This document shows, in pieces, positions 24,026 to 32,488 of a DNA stretch of 64,000 bases. Source of the DNA: Desulfosporosinus orientis DSM 765. GTDB taxonomy: Bacteria; Bacillota; Desulfitobacteriia; Desulfitobacteriales; Desulfitobacteriaceae. Numbering within the stretch: the stretch's first letter is position 1; the number at the start of each line of letters is the position of its first letter. Both the position numbers and the translations under genes were made by a program. The DNA lies in NCBI RefSeq assembly GCF_000235605.1, contig NC_016584.1:484001-548000 (forward strand). Reading direction: 5' to 3'. The notes below the pieces were generated by a model. It saw only the letters and a program-made list of their open reading frames with translations, did not search any database and was not told the origin of the DNA.

Positions 24026-24832
24026 ATGGCAAACATCATGAATTCATTGTATAATATGCGGCTGCTTGACGACCTGGCTCAGCAGGGAACAGGTATACAC
24101 AAGCTTCATCCTTTGATGAAATTATTAACCACAGTTATTTATTTAACTGTGGTTGTCTCCTTTGGCCGCTATGAAATCGGCGGGCTGCTGCCTCTCTTGT
24201 TATTTCCTATCATGATTTTTACCTTAGCAGAACTACCTGTAAAACCTATTTTGTTGAGGATTTTAATTGTTTCCCCTTTCATTCTCGGCATAGGAATACT
24301 CAATCCCTTGTTTGATCAGCAAAGCATAATCATAGGCGGCAGAGAAATTTCCAGAGGCTGGATCACTTTCATTTCAATTTTGCTTAAAAGTGGGTTAACC
24401 GTAACCGCTGCTCTGCTGCTGATTGCTACTACGGGCATGGATAGACTGGCGGGGGCATTAAGAATGCTGAAAGTACCCCGCCTGTTTGTGCTTCAGCTGC
24501 TTTTGACCTATCGCTATATTTCTGTGCTTATGGAGGAAGTGGCCCGCACTTTAAGAGCCTATTCCCTGCGGGCTCCGGAACAAAAAGGGGTACATAAAAG
24601 TGCTTGGGGATCACTGGCAGGACAGCTGATTCTGCGCACCTTTGACAGAGCCCAGCGCATTTACGAAGCTATGTGTTTGCGAGGGTTTGACGGGGAGTAT
24701 CATACCGGAGAGGTCAAAGGAATTCGAGGCTGGGATTGGCTTTATTTTATAAGCTGGGTATCTTTTTTTCTGCTGGCCAGGATGTATAATATTCCTATGC
24801 TGCTAGGATCACTGATAACAGGAGTGAGATAG
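24026..24832 (+). CDS. cbiQ: CbiQ-type transmembrane subunit of the Ni/Co ECF transporter
   Basis: A 268-residue EcfT-type protein with several membrane segments and the coupling motifs TLRAYSLRAP and AMCLRGFDGEY (the Arg-Gly boxes). ATG 24026 is preferred to ATG 24014 because AGGATGG lies eight bases upstream of it. It links the CbiO ATPase to CbiM. One base pair separates its stop from the start of cbiO. Confidence 0.92.
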   Translation: MANIMNSLYNMRLLDDLAQQGTGIHKLHPLMKLLTTVIYLTVVVSFGRYEIGGLLPLLLFPIMIFTLAELPVKPILLRILIVSPFILGIGILNPLFDQQSIIIGGREISRGWITFISILLKSGLTVTAALLLIATTGMDRLAGALRMLKVPRLFVLQLLLTYRYISVLMEEVARTLRAYSLRAPEQKGVHKSAWGSLAGQLILRTFDRAQRIYEAMCLRGFDGEYHTGEVKGIRGWDWLYFISWVSFFLLARMYNIPMLLGSLITGVR

Positions 24833-25594
24833 ATGAGTCATCATAAACTAGAGGTTAAGAACCTGCATTTTAGTTATCCGGATGGTCATAATGCAGTCAG
24901 AGGAATGTCCTTTAGCATTCACCATGGCGAGTCGGTAGGAATTATCGGGGCAAATGGGGCGGGAAAATCCACATTGCTCATGCTGCTGATGGGGGTTCTT
25001 TTTCCAAGCCAGGGCGAGGTTTGTGTGGGGGACGTGCAGGTCACGAAAAAAACCCTGCCTATGATTCGCCAGCGCTTAGGGATGGTCTTTCAGGACCCGG
25101 ATGATCAGCTGTTTATGAATACTGTTTACGATGATGTTGCCTTCGGACCGCGTAATTATAAGCTCGATGAAAAGGAAGTAGAGAGACGTGTTTTAAGTGC
25201 TTTGGAGCTAGTAGGCATACCTCATTTGAAGGACCGGGCGCCCTTTAAGTTATCGGGGGGAGAGAAGCGAGCGGCTGCTATTGCCGCAGTACTTTCCATG
25301 CAGCCGGATATACTGGTGATGGATGAGCCTACCGCAGCTCTGGACCCAAAATCCAGACGAAGAGTTATGAACCTGCTGGCGAGTTTTGAGCATACCAAGA
25401 TCGTTACCAGTCATGATTTAGATATGATTTTTGAGATGTGCGACAGGACCATCGTCATTAAAAAAGGGGAGATTGTTGCTGATGGGGTTACTTCAGAAAT
25501 ATTGGTCAATGCTGAACTGATGGATGCCAGTGGTCTGGAAGTACCATTAGCTTTACAAAACTGCCCCGTCTGCGGGTCAAAAAAGTTGATATAA
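24833..25594 (+). CDS. cbiO: CbiO-type ATPase of the Ni/Co ECF transporter
   Basis: A 253-residue ABC ATPase with Walker A GANGAGKS, Q-loop VFQDPDDQ, signature KLSGGEKR, Walker B ILVMDEP and H-loop VTSHD. The C-terminal CPVCGSKK (a zinc-ribbon-like Cys pair) is a common extra in clostridial CbiO. It is the last gene of the cbiMQO operon, followed by a terminator. Confidence 0.93.
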   Translation: MSHHKLEVKNLHFSYPDGHNAVRGMSFSIHHGESVGIIGANGAGKSTLLMLLMGVLFPSQGEVCVGDVQVTKKTLPMIRQRLGMVFQDPDDQLFMNTVYDDVAFGPRNYKLDEKEVERRVLSALELVGIPHLKDRAPFKLSGGEKRAAAIAAVLSMQPDILVMDEPTAALDPKSRRRVMNLLASFEHTKIVTSHDLDMIFEMCDRTIVIKKGEIVADGVTSEILVNAELMDASGLEVPLALQNCPVCGSKKLI

Positions 25595-25603
25595 GCAGGG
25601 ATT

Positions 25604-25652
25604 AAGGGACATTTCTTTTGGCATTAGTTATGTAAAGAGAAATGTTCCTTTT
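25604..25652 (+). terminator. Terminator after cbiMQO
   Basis: AAGGGACATTTCTTTT pairs with AAAGAGAAATGTTCCTTTT across a loop of about 13 bases; the T-rich end fits intrinsic termination. Confidence 0.75.
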
Positions 25653-25864
25653 ATACTACCTAAAAAAGTCCGAAAACATTACTCTAACAAGCCCAAAACC
25701 ACAGCACAAACGAATCCCCTGACCCGGGAGCACTCTCTTTTCAATTGATTCAATTAAAGGAAATATAAACCACTAAAGGATAATGAGAGGTTTACATTTT
25801 TTTAGCCCAAAACGGGAATTTTAGATAAGAGTTTAATCATGAATTTAGCGGAGGTGCTTTGTAA

Positions 25865-26080
25865 ATGCCAATGATTAATTTTGATGGGCCTGTTCTCACC
25901 ATGGATCAAAAGAGGAGTCTAATTCATGGAATGAGTCAAGCAGCTTCTCAAGCTTTAGGGATTCCTATGGCTGCTTTCACCGTTACATTAGATGAACACG
26001 AGTACAGCAACATGGGTATCGGTGGAGAAGTGCTGACAGAAATCGCCTATTGGGAAAAATACAAAGAGATTAAGGATTGA
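25865..26080 (+). CDS. 4-oxalocrotonate tautomerase family protein
   Basis: A 71-residue protein of the tautomerase superfamily. It starts MPMINFDGP, so Pro becomes the N-terminal catalytic base after Met removal. Length fits a single 4-OT beta-alpha-beta unit that works as an oligomer. ATG 25865 follows GCGGAGGTG. It is a stand-alone gene between two terminators. Substrate unknown. Confidence 0.85.
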   Translation: MPMINFDGPVLTMDQKRSLIHGMSQAASQALGIPMAAFTVTLDEHEYSNMGIGGEVLTEIAYWEKYKEIKD

Positions 26081-26133
26081 TCTGAGTACTTATATAGCGC
26101 TGCCCTAACATCCAAATATTCTTCATTTCAGCT

Positions 26134-26186
26134 TAAGGAGCCTGGCCTTCTTTCCCATGTGTGGTTGAAGGGCAGGCTCCTTTAAT
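26134..26186 (+). terminator. Terminator after the tautomerase gene
   Basis: AAGGAGCCTG with CAGGCTCCTT forms the outer stem and CCTTC with GAAGG the inner stem, followed by TTTAA. It may work on both strands. Confidence 0.75.
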
Positions 26187-26305
26187 CGTTTTACGCGTTC
26201 ACAGATCATTGAATTTGTGATAAGATTATTCTTAATAAAGAACAAATAAAAATAAGCTGATTTTAAAGGAATCATTAAACAAATATAAAGAGAGTAGGGG
26301 TGTCT

Positions 26306-27496
26306 ATGCCTACGAAAAGAGATGTAGAACAAGTTTTAGAAAACAGGGATTGGAATCAACTTAAGATTTGGGCTAAAGAACATAAAAATGTCTATCGCCA
26401 GCTGATGACTCGAATTTATGTAAAAGATGGATTGATCTTTTGGAGGGCAGTGGAAGGTCTTGGCTTTTTACTTCGAGAAATCGAAAAAGAACAGCCTGCA
26501 TTTGCTGTAAATTTGGTAAGACGATATTTTTGGATGCTTAACGACGAATCGGGCGGAACAGCTTGGAATGCTTCAGAAGCTATAGGGAGTTTGCTGGCCC
26601 ATTGTCCGGAAACATGCGGACATTTCAATTGGATGCTGTCAGGATTGCTGGTTGATGAAAGCTTGAGTGACGGGGCACTGTGGGGATTAGTCCAATTGGC
26701 TCAGACAGCACCGCACTTAGTGGAGCCTTTAGAAGAACGTATAAGACCTGTGCTGGAATGGGAAGCTCCCATGGCACGGGGGTTAGCTGCCCTGATTTAT
26801 GCCCTGATGAGAAAGTCTGCTTCGGACTTTGTATTTTATCGTGAACAAGGACCAAAGTGGAGTGTTCCTAAAGAATTAGAGGAAAAATTAAAAAAGGATC
26901 AAGAGATAATGGAAATCTATCAAGATGGGGATTTCGTCCAATATTCTGTTCAGGAGCTCTGGCAGATGCAGGCTATAGTCTTTTGCTCGGAGGAGTTAAC
27001 CATCAAGGATCAAAAGGTAGAATTAACCGTTGCTTCTACTGAGGTGGGACTATGCTGGCTGGGAGTTGGCCCAAAAGATGACGAGGAAGAGGAGCTGCGC
27101 CAATGGTCCAGACGGTGGTTCCCGGGCCGCTTCCTCATTAGAAAACGTGAAGCAAACAGTGAGGTTCTCCAGCAGCTTAAAGAGTATCTGGCTGGAAAAC
27201 GAAGAGAATTTACCATCCCTCTCCATCAGGTGGGAACGCCCTTTCAACGTCAAGTGTGGCAAGAGCTCCTGCGTATACCTTATGGAGAGACACGCAGTTA
27301 TGAAGATATAGCTGTCAGAGTAGGCAACCCCAAAGGGCAAAGAGCGGTGGGAATGGCTAACAATCGTAACCCTATAGGAATTGTGGTACCCTGTCATAGG
27401 GTGATCGGCAAGAATGGAAATTTAACCGGGTATGCCGGAGGTCTGGACATTAAGCAGCGACTTTTAGAAATTGAAGGATCGAAGCCTTCTTTGTAA
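26306..27496 (+). CDS. Fusion of a DVU0298-like helical domain and methylated-DNA-protein cysteine methyltransferase
   Basis: A 396-residue fusion. Residues 1-190 form a HEAT-like helical domain resembling DVU0298 family proteins (for example VYRQLMTRIYVKDG then WRAVEGLGFL). Residues 200-300 are a poor match to the variable Ogt N-terminal domain. The last 85 residues are a complete alkyltransferase domain with the acceptor Cys in IVVPCHRVIG and the PYGETRSYEDIA helix. It should repair O6-alkylguanine; the added domain's role is unknown. ATG 26306 follows AGTAGGGG. Confidence 0.85.
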   Translation: MPTKRDVEQVLENRDWNQLKIWAKEHKNVYRQLMTRIYVKDGLIFWRAVEGLGFLLREIEKEQPAFAVNLVRRYFWMLNDESGGTAWNASEAIGSLLAHCPETCGHFNWMLSGLLVDESLSDGALWGLVQLAQTAPHLVEPLEERIRPVLEWEAPMARGLAALIYALMRKSASDFVFYREQGPKWSVPKELEEKLKKDQEIMEIYQDGDFVQYSVQELWQMQAIVFCSEELTIKDQKVELTVASTEVGLCWLGVGPKDDEEEELRQWSRRWFPGRFLIRKREANSEVLQQLKEYLAGKRREFTIPLHQVGTPFQRQVWQELLRIPYGETRSYEDIAVRVGNPKGQRAVGMANNRNPIGIVVPCHRVIGKNGNLTGYAGGLDIKQRLLEIEGSKPSL

Positions 27497-27519
27497 AATA
27501 CGATGATGGGTGTATGGGT

Positions 27520-28518
27520 TTATCTGATATTGTTCAGAAGCCCCGTATAATAATGAGGATCAAAAATGGCAGGTCCGCCGCCTGTGTGCCAGAAAACGAT
27601 GTTCTCAGGGAATGGGCGATCTTTATGTTCCATGAGATTTTTGACTGCGGCTACTCCTTTGGCGGTATAGACGGGATCAAAAAGAATCCCATCCCTTTGG
27701 AAGCACTCAATAAGAACGCTGGAAGAGGCTGGAGAGGGCTGGCCATAGCCCGGCCCCACGAAATCTGTACTAAGAGTAAATGGCGGCAAAGAGCGAGGAG
27801 TGTGCAGCAGATTTAATAGTTCATCAGCGAGTCTGGTTGTTTGAAGCTGAAGCCGATCCGTTGCTTCCGCTACATTAACTCCCAACAGGCGAAGGGGTTG
27901 TGGAAGCAGGGCATTGGCGGCAACTAATCCTGCAAAAGTTCCGGCACTTCCAACGGAGCAGACGAGGGTGCTGGGAACCCATCCTTGCTCTTCTGCCTGT
28001 TTAAGGAGTTCAAAAAAGGCTAAGAAGTAACCTAAAGATCCGAGGACATTGGATCCCCCAAGAGGGATTATATAAGGTTTTCGGCCTTGAGATTTTATTT
28101 CAGAGGCAACTCGCTGCATTTCTTGCTCAAGGGATTCATCCCCGCAAGGAATGATGTCTGCTCCTGCTAAACGATCTAAGAGAAGGTTGCCGCTCCATTG
28201 GCTTGGTGTCTCTCCGGGGATAACAATTGAACAGGAAAGGCTGAACATTGCCGACACGACAGCAGTCAGGCGGGCATGATTAGACTGGGGAGCTCCGCAA
28301 GTAATAATATGGTCGGCCTTTTCCTTTAAAGCATCAGCAACCAAGAATTCCAGCTTGCGCAGTTTATTTCCGCCCAGGCCCAAGGGAGTCAAATCATCCC
28401 GCTTCCAATATAATGTATCATCTCCCCAAGCCAGGCGGCTTCTCTGCAGGGGAGTAGGGCCATCCAGCAAAGGAATCCGCGAGGGCAGGGATAAACTGTT
28501 AAGTATTAAATTATACAC
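27520..28518 (-). CDS. PLP-dependent D-cysteine desulfhydrase / ACC deaminase family enzyme
   Basis: A 332-residue fold type II PLP enzyme. The PLP Lys lies in LGGNKLRKLEFL, followed by the substrate motif CGAPQSNHARL and the phosphate-binding VGSAGTFAG. This arrangement is shared by D-cysteine desulfhydrase, ACC deaminase and related sulfonate lyases, so the exact substrate is open. GTG 28518 follows GGAGGTG. It is convergent with the MGMT fusion gene (23 bases between) and divergent from the radical SAM gene. Confidence 0.85.
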   Translation of the reverse strand: MYNLILNSLSLPSRIPLLDGPTPLQRSRLAWGDDTLYWKRDDLTPLGLGGNKLRKLEFLVADALKEKADHIITCGAPQSNHARLTAVVSAMFSLSCSIVIPGETPSQWSGNLLLDRLAGADIIPCGDESLEQEMQRVASEIKSQGRKPYIIPLGGSNVLGSLGYFLAFFELLKQAEEQGWVPSTLVCSVGSAGTFAGLVAANALLPQPLRLLGVNVAEATDRLQLQTTRLADELLNLLHTPRSLPPFTLSTDFVGPGYGQPSPASSSVLIECFQRDGILFDPVYTAKGVAAVKNLMEHKDRPFPENIVFWHTGGGPAIFDPHYYTGLLNNIR

Positions 28519-28663
28519 ATTGACACCTCCTAAGAATTAATCTTTTCTACCGGCAGAGAGAAAATCCCTTCTTCAAACTTGTTAGAAGGGGATGATTTTG
28601 CAATACTACCTCTATGTGGTAATATTAGCGCATAAAATTCTGTAAGCGAAGAATGGGAGAACT

Positions 28664-29593
28664 ATGCAAAAGAAGAGATATCATACATTTAATGAGCATT
28701 TGCGCCGGCGTTTCAGGGAGAAAATCTTTAAGGTTTCTCTGGATGCCGGATTCACATGTCCCAATCGGGACGGAACCCTGGGCTGGGAAGGATGCATTTA
28801 TTGCAGTGAGCGGGGATCCGGAGATTTTGCGGGAGATCAGACCTTATCTATCCACGAGCAATTTATTGAAGTCAAGGAACGGATGAAGAAAAAATGGCCG
28901 GCTGCTAAGTACATAGCTTATTTTCAAGCCTATACCAATACTTACGCTCCTGTCCGGCGCTTGAGGGAAGTCTATGAAGCAGCTTTGGCAGAGGATGACG
29001 TCGTAGGGCTATCCATTTCAACCAGGCCGGACTGCTTGCCGGAAGATGTCTTGGCTTATCTTGAGGAGCTGAACCGGCGTACCTATTTGTGGCTGGAACT
29101 GGGCTTGCAAAGTATCCATGAACGGACCATGGAATGGATCGGGAGAGGCCATGATTACTCTCAATTCCTTAGGGCCGTCCATGAATTGAGGCGCAGGGAA
29201 CTACAGGTTTGTGCTCACATTATTTTGGGGCTTCCCGGAGAATCCCGTGACGACATGCTGGAAACCGCTCAAGCTATTGCCGAACTGCCAATTCAAGGGG
29301 TGAAAATCCATCTGCTCCATGTTTTAAAGGGAACTCCCTTAGCTGGGATGTTTGAGCGGGAACCTTTTGAGCTGATGACTAAGGAAGGCTATGTTAACCT
29401 TGTTGTGGATATCCTAGAGATTTTGCCTGCTGAGATGGTTATTCATAGACTTACAGGTGATGGCCCTCCCGATGATCTGGTAGGACCTCTTTGGAGTCGA
29501 AAAAAGTGGGAAGTTCTTAATGCCATTGACGCCGAGCTGATGAGACGAGATACCTGGCAAGGGAAGAGAGCAAAGAAAAAAGCGACCTTGTAA
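28664..29593 (+). CDS. TIGR01212 family radical SAM protein
   Basis: A 309-residue radical SAM protein with the family's unusual cluster spacing: Cys in FTCPNRDG and the pair in GCIYC. YHTFNEHLRRRF at the start and HLLHVLKGTPLA late are family signatures. It resembles the Elp3-like YhcC group, whose reaction is unknown. ATG 28664 follows GGGAG. A small AGCGA/TCGCT hairpin at the stop codon may end transcription. Confidence 0.88.
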   Translation: MQKKRYHTFNEHLRRRFREKIFKVSLDAGFTCPNRDGTLGWEGCIYCSERGSGDFAGDQTLSIHEQFIEVKERMKKKWPAAKYIAYFQAYTNTYAPVRRLREVYEAALAEDDVVGLSISTRPDCLPEDVLAYLEELNRRTYLWLELGLQSIHERTMEWIGRGHDYSQFLRAVHELRRRELQVCAHIILGLPGESRDDMLETAQAIAELPIQGVKIHLLHVLKGTPLAGMFEREPFELMTKEGYVNLVVDILEILPAEMVIHRLTGDGPPDDLVGPLWSRKKWEVLNAIDAELMRRDTWQGKRAKKKATL

Positions 29594-29625
29594 GATCGCT
29601 AAATAGAAAGAGAAGGAGAAGAAGG

Positions 29626-29811
29626 TTATGGCCTAAGATTAGGCCTTGGAAACACAGTATAAGGCATGGGTAAATTATTATTAGTGTTGGCAGGTTTAGG
29701 CTGGGGCGGCGTGAGCTTAAAACCAGGTGCTAAATTCAAGTAACGCTTGATATCCGAATTGTTGTCAATAATACGTTGAGCTATCTGCTCGTTGTTAAGT
29801 CGTTCCGTCAT
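29626..29811 (-). CDS. Small hypothetical protein next to the aminomutase gene
   Basis: A 61-residue protein with a helical N-terminal half (LNNEQIAQRIIDNNSDIKRY) and a Pro/Asn-rich tail (LTPPQPKPANTNNNLPMP). ATG 29811 has GAGAGGGGTGAG upstream, a strong ribosome site. It follows the glutamate aminomutase gene by 29 bases on the same strand and is probably in the same riboswitch-controlled operon. I do not recognise the family. Confidence 0.6.
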   Translation of the reverse strand: MTERLNNEQIAQRIIDNNSDIKRYLNLAPGFKLTPPQPKPANTNNNLPMPYTVFPRPNLRP

Positions 29812-29840
29812 ATTGCACTCACCCCTCTCGAATAAATTAT

Positions 29841-31091
29841 TTATGGTGTTTCGTACTGGACAAGTTTTCCTTCCCAGGTACGTAAGAGAGCTTTATTCTC
29901 GTCAAGAGATACCAGGTATTGAGGCAAAATCGGTGTCTTGCCTCCGCCCTTAGGGGCATTTATAATATAGGTTGGCACTGCGAGCCCGGAAGTATACCCC
30001 CGCAGCTTATCCATAACGGCGAGGCCGTCTTGGATGCGAGGAACAAAGTGGCGAGTACCTTTGACATTTTTGGCATGGAAAATATAGTAAGGGCGAACTC
30101 TGATCTTGAGCAGTTCCTGATTAAGCTTTTTCATAATTTCTGGTTGGTGATTTATGCCTTTGAGCAGTACCGCTTGATTGCCCAGTACCACTCCGGCTGC
30201 AATCAGTTTGTCAGCCGCTTTTTTAGCATCTTCGGTAACTTCTTTGGGATGGTTGAACTGCGTGTTAATGTAGATAGGCGGGTATTTCGCCAGTATTGCA
30301 CATAACTCATCTGTAATTCTCATAGGAAGGGTTACCGGAGCTCTTGTGCCAATGCGCTTGATTTCTACATGAGGAATAGAATGCAGTTCGCCCAAAAGCC
30401 AGTCTAGAGTAAGATCGCTAAGAAGCAAGGCGTCCCCGCCGGTTACTAAAACGTCACGAATTTCGGGGTTGGCCCGAATATAATCCAGGGCTGCTTTAAG
30501 TTGATTGTGCGGCGAATGAGTATCCGTTTCGCCGATATTGCGCCTGCGCTGGCAGTGTCGGCAATACATGCCGCACATATTTGTGACATTAATAATTAAA
30601 CGGTCAGGGTAGCGGCGAGTTATGCTAGGTGCGGGAGATGTAATCCCTTCTCCCATAGGATCTTCCTCACCGAAATCTTCATCAAGTTCGGCTAGGGTAG
30701 GTAAACCCTGGAGCCTAATGGGACCAAGGGAATCCGTGTCACTCATTAAACTTAGATAATATGGTGATACGGCCCAACGATAGCTTTTTCCCACGTGCTC
30801 AATTTCCCGGCATTGGTCGGGGGTTAGTCCGGGAAGCAGAGCTGCCAAGTCGCGAGAATCTGTGATCCTGTGGGTCATTTGCCAGTGCCAGTTTTCCCAG
30901 TCTTCCAGGGTAGCTCCAAAATAATTAAGGATATCCGCCCGTCGTGCTTGAAAGGTTTCCGAAAGGGAAAATCCTGTGGGTATGGCTTGAGAATTGTTTA
31001 TATATGGAATAATCATTTGTTTAAGCTCAGCTGCGCGTTTCAGTGCATATTCTCTAAATGTACCGGAACGTTCTTGGAGTTCGACAGCCAT
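29841..31091 (-). CDS. eam: Glutamate 2,3-aminomutase (KamA family)
   Basis: A 416-residue radical SAM and PLP enzyme of the lysine 2,3-aminomutase family; the cluster motif is CGMYCRHC. The two Asp residues that hold the lysine side chain in true lysine aminomutase appear replaced: YIFHAKNVKG has Lys and YIINAPKGGGK has Asn at those places, the substitutions reported for glutamate 2,3-aminomutase. The product would be beta-glutamate, a compatible solute. ATG 31091 follows GGAGGG. A c-di-AMP riboswitch precedes it. Confidence 0.83.
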   Translation of the reverse strand: MAVELQERSGTFREYALKRAAELKQMIIPYINNSQAIPTGFSLSETFQARRADILNYFGATLEDWENWHWQMTHRITDSRDLAALLPGLTPDQCREIEHVGKSYRWAVSPYYLSLMSDTDSLGPIRLQGLPTLAELDEDFGEEDPMGEGITSPAPSITRRYPDRLIINVTNMCGMYCRHCQRRRNIGETDTHSPHNQLKAALDYIRANPEIRDVLVTGGDALLLSDLTLDWLLGELHSIPHVEIKRIGTRAPVTLPMRITDELCAILAKYPPIYINTQFNHPKEVTEDAKKAADKLIAAGVVLGNQAVLLKGINHQPEIMKKLNQELLKIRVRPYYIFHAKNVKGTRHFVPRIQDGLAVMDKLRGYTSGLAVPTYIINAPKGGGKTPILPQYLVSLDENKALLRTWEGKLVQYETP

Positions 31092-31179
31092 AAAAATCCC
31101 TCCTCTATTGTTTCCAAAGTTTAAAGTGTTGCCCTATTAGTGTGTGATCGTCTCGTTTGCTGCGGGAGTATTTCGAGTA

Positions 31180-31360
31180 GCTTTTGAAAACAAAAGAGAA
31201 CCAGCAAAATTGTCGGTTCCCAAAGAAATACGCAAAATATCGCGCCAACGTGTGTTTCAACGCTTACGAGGTTAGCTGTCGGGTTCGAGCTGAAAACTGC
31301 TCTACGCTGTCTGGCGATTCACCCCAAAAGTTGGTTCCCCCGTTTTCCTTTTGGAAATTC
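31180..31360 (-). promoter_or_regulatory. c-di-AMP (ydaO-yuaA) riboswitch
   Basis: Read on the minus strand, the conserved blocks occur in order: GGGGGAACC, TGGGGTGAATCGCC, GCTCGAACCCGACAGC and TAACCTCGTAAGCGT. These are the signature segments of the ydaO-yuaA class that senses cyclic di-AMP. After the aptamer, GAACC and GGTTC form a hairpin followed by TCTTTTGTTTT (about 31205-31185), a terminator fitting an OFF switch. The aminomutase start is about 90 bases further on. Confidence 0.9.
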
Positions 31361-31485
31361 AGCAAAGCATAAATACCTATTCTACTGACAACCTTATATT
31401 ATCATAAGAGTTGTTACCTGTCAAGAGCATGATGTCACTTAGATTTGGCTATGTTATAATAGAACAAATGGTTAAGGGGTTGAAA

Positions 31486-32091
31486 ATGTTGGAAAAGGCT
31501 CGGTATCAAGAAATTGCCCTTGATATAGCCCACGCAATTATGATGGGAGAATATCATGAGGGGGTAAAAATTCATGGCCGTTCGACGTTAGCAGGACGGT
31601 ATAATGTTTCTCCAGAAACGATTCGCCGGGCCATCGCAGTTTTGCAAACAGTCGGTGTGGTTGTAGTCAGCCAAGGAGTTGGGATTACCGTAACATCTAA
31701 AGCGATGGCAGAAAAGTTCGTTAAATCCTTTGATCAAAAAGGAGAAATTCAGGTTTTTGTTGAAGATCTTAAAAAGCTGATGGATCAAAGACGGGAAATT
31801 GACTTGAAAATTGAAAGTCATCTCAACAAATTCCTAGGTTATACAGATCGTTTAGTATCTCGCTGGATGGACGTGGGCGAGATCGAAATTGGCAAGTCAT
31901 CCCCTGCTATCGGCAAGACATTGCGGGATTTAAAAGTACGGGAGTGTACGGGAACTACTATTGTAGCAGTGGTCAGAAATGGTCTTGAACAGTTTTCGCC
32001 GGATGCTTCTCTTGTTCTGCAGGCAGAAGATGTTTTGCTGGTTGCCGGTTCCGCAGAGGGACAACAGAAACTTAGGGCAATGCTAAAATAG
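31486..32091 (+). CDS. GntR-type regulator with C-terminal RCK_C (TrkA-C) domain, BusR-like
   Basis: A 201-residue regulator. Residues 1-75 are a GntR-type winged HTH (YNVSPETIRRAIAVLQTVGV), followed by a coiled linker. Residues 130-201 are an RCK_C/TrkA-C domain (GKTLRDLKVRECTGTTIVAV; LVLQAEDVLLVAGS). This is the layout of BusR, a c-di-AMP-binding repressor of osmolyte uptake. ATG 31486 follows AAGGGG; an earlier in-frame start would precede the TATAAT at 31455. It is divergent from the c-di-AMP riboswitch. Confidence 0.83.
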   Translation: MLEKARYQEIALDIAHAIMMGEYHEGVKIHGRSTLAGRYNVSPETIRRAIAVLQTVGVVVVSQGVGITVTSKAMAEKFVKSFDQKGEIQVFVEDLKKLMDQRREIDLKIESHLNKFLGYTDRLVSRWMDVGEIEIGKSSPAIGKTLRDLKVRECTGTTIVAVVRNGLEQFSPDASLVLQAEDVLLVAGSAEGQQKLRAMLK

Positions 32092-32105
32092 GATGGAGCA
32101 GGGAT

Positions 32106-32462
32106 ATGTATCCGGGAGTTGACGTTATTGAAATTGAACGGGTAGAGCAGGCTTTTAAACGACAGCCAAAGCTTGTTGAGCGTTTGTTCACAGAACGCGA
32201 GTGTAAGGCTTTGAAGGGAAAAGCTGTTCAGAGTTATGCCGCTCGTTTTGCGGGGAAAGAGGCAATTTTAAAGACCTTGGGTTCAGAACTGCCAGGGTTA
32301 TCCTGGCATGATATAGAGATATTGACAAATCCCAGCGGGGAGCCAATAGTTTATCTAAGCTCAAGAGCTATGGCTAAAGTAAGTGTTAGAGGCGGATCTC
32401 AAGTTCGTGTAAGTCTATCACATAATCGAACCCAAGCGATGGCTTTTGCAATATTAACGTAA
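32106..32462 (+). CDS. acpS: Holo-[acyl-carrier-protein] synthase
   Basis: A 118-residue AcpS, which attaches 4'-phosphopantetheine from CoA to acyl carrier protein. VDVIEIERVEQAF carries the first metal Asp, and AARFAGKEAILKTLG carries the catalytic Glu-Lys pair. ATG 32106 follows GGAGCAGGG. It lies in a run with the BusR-like gene, nnrED and alr, a common order in Firmicutes. Confidence 0.95.
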   Translation: MYPGVDVIEIERVEQAFKRQPKLVERLFTERECKALKGKAVQSYAARFAGKEAILKTLGSELPGLSWHDIEILTNPSGEPIVYLSSRAMAKVSVRGGSQVRVSLSHNRTQAMAFAILT

Positions 32463-32488
32463 CTATAGAGAAACCGAGGTGGGGAAAA

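Noticed and set aside
29919-30305. 128-codon frame on the plus strand inside the aminomutase gene
   Set aside because: It is antisense to the conserved radical SAM enzyme, has no ribosome site and no family features.
31184-31372. 62-codon frame on the plus strand between eam and the BusR-like gene
   Set aside because: It is entirely antisense to the c-di-AMP riboswitch, whose conserved blocks explain the sequence.
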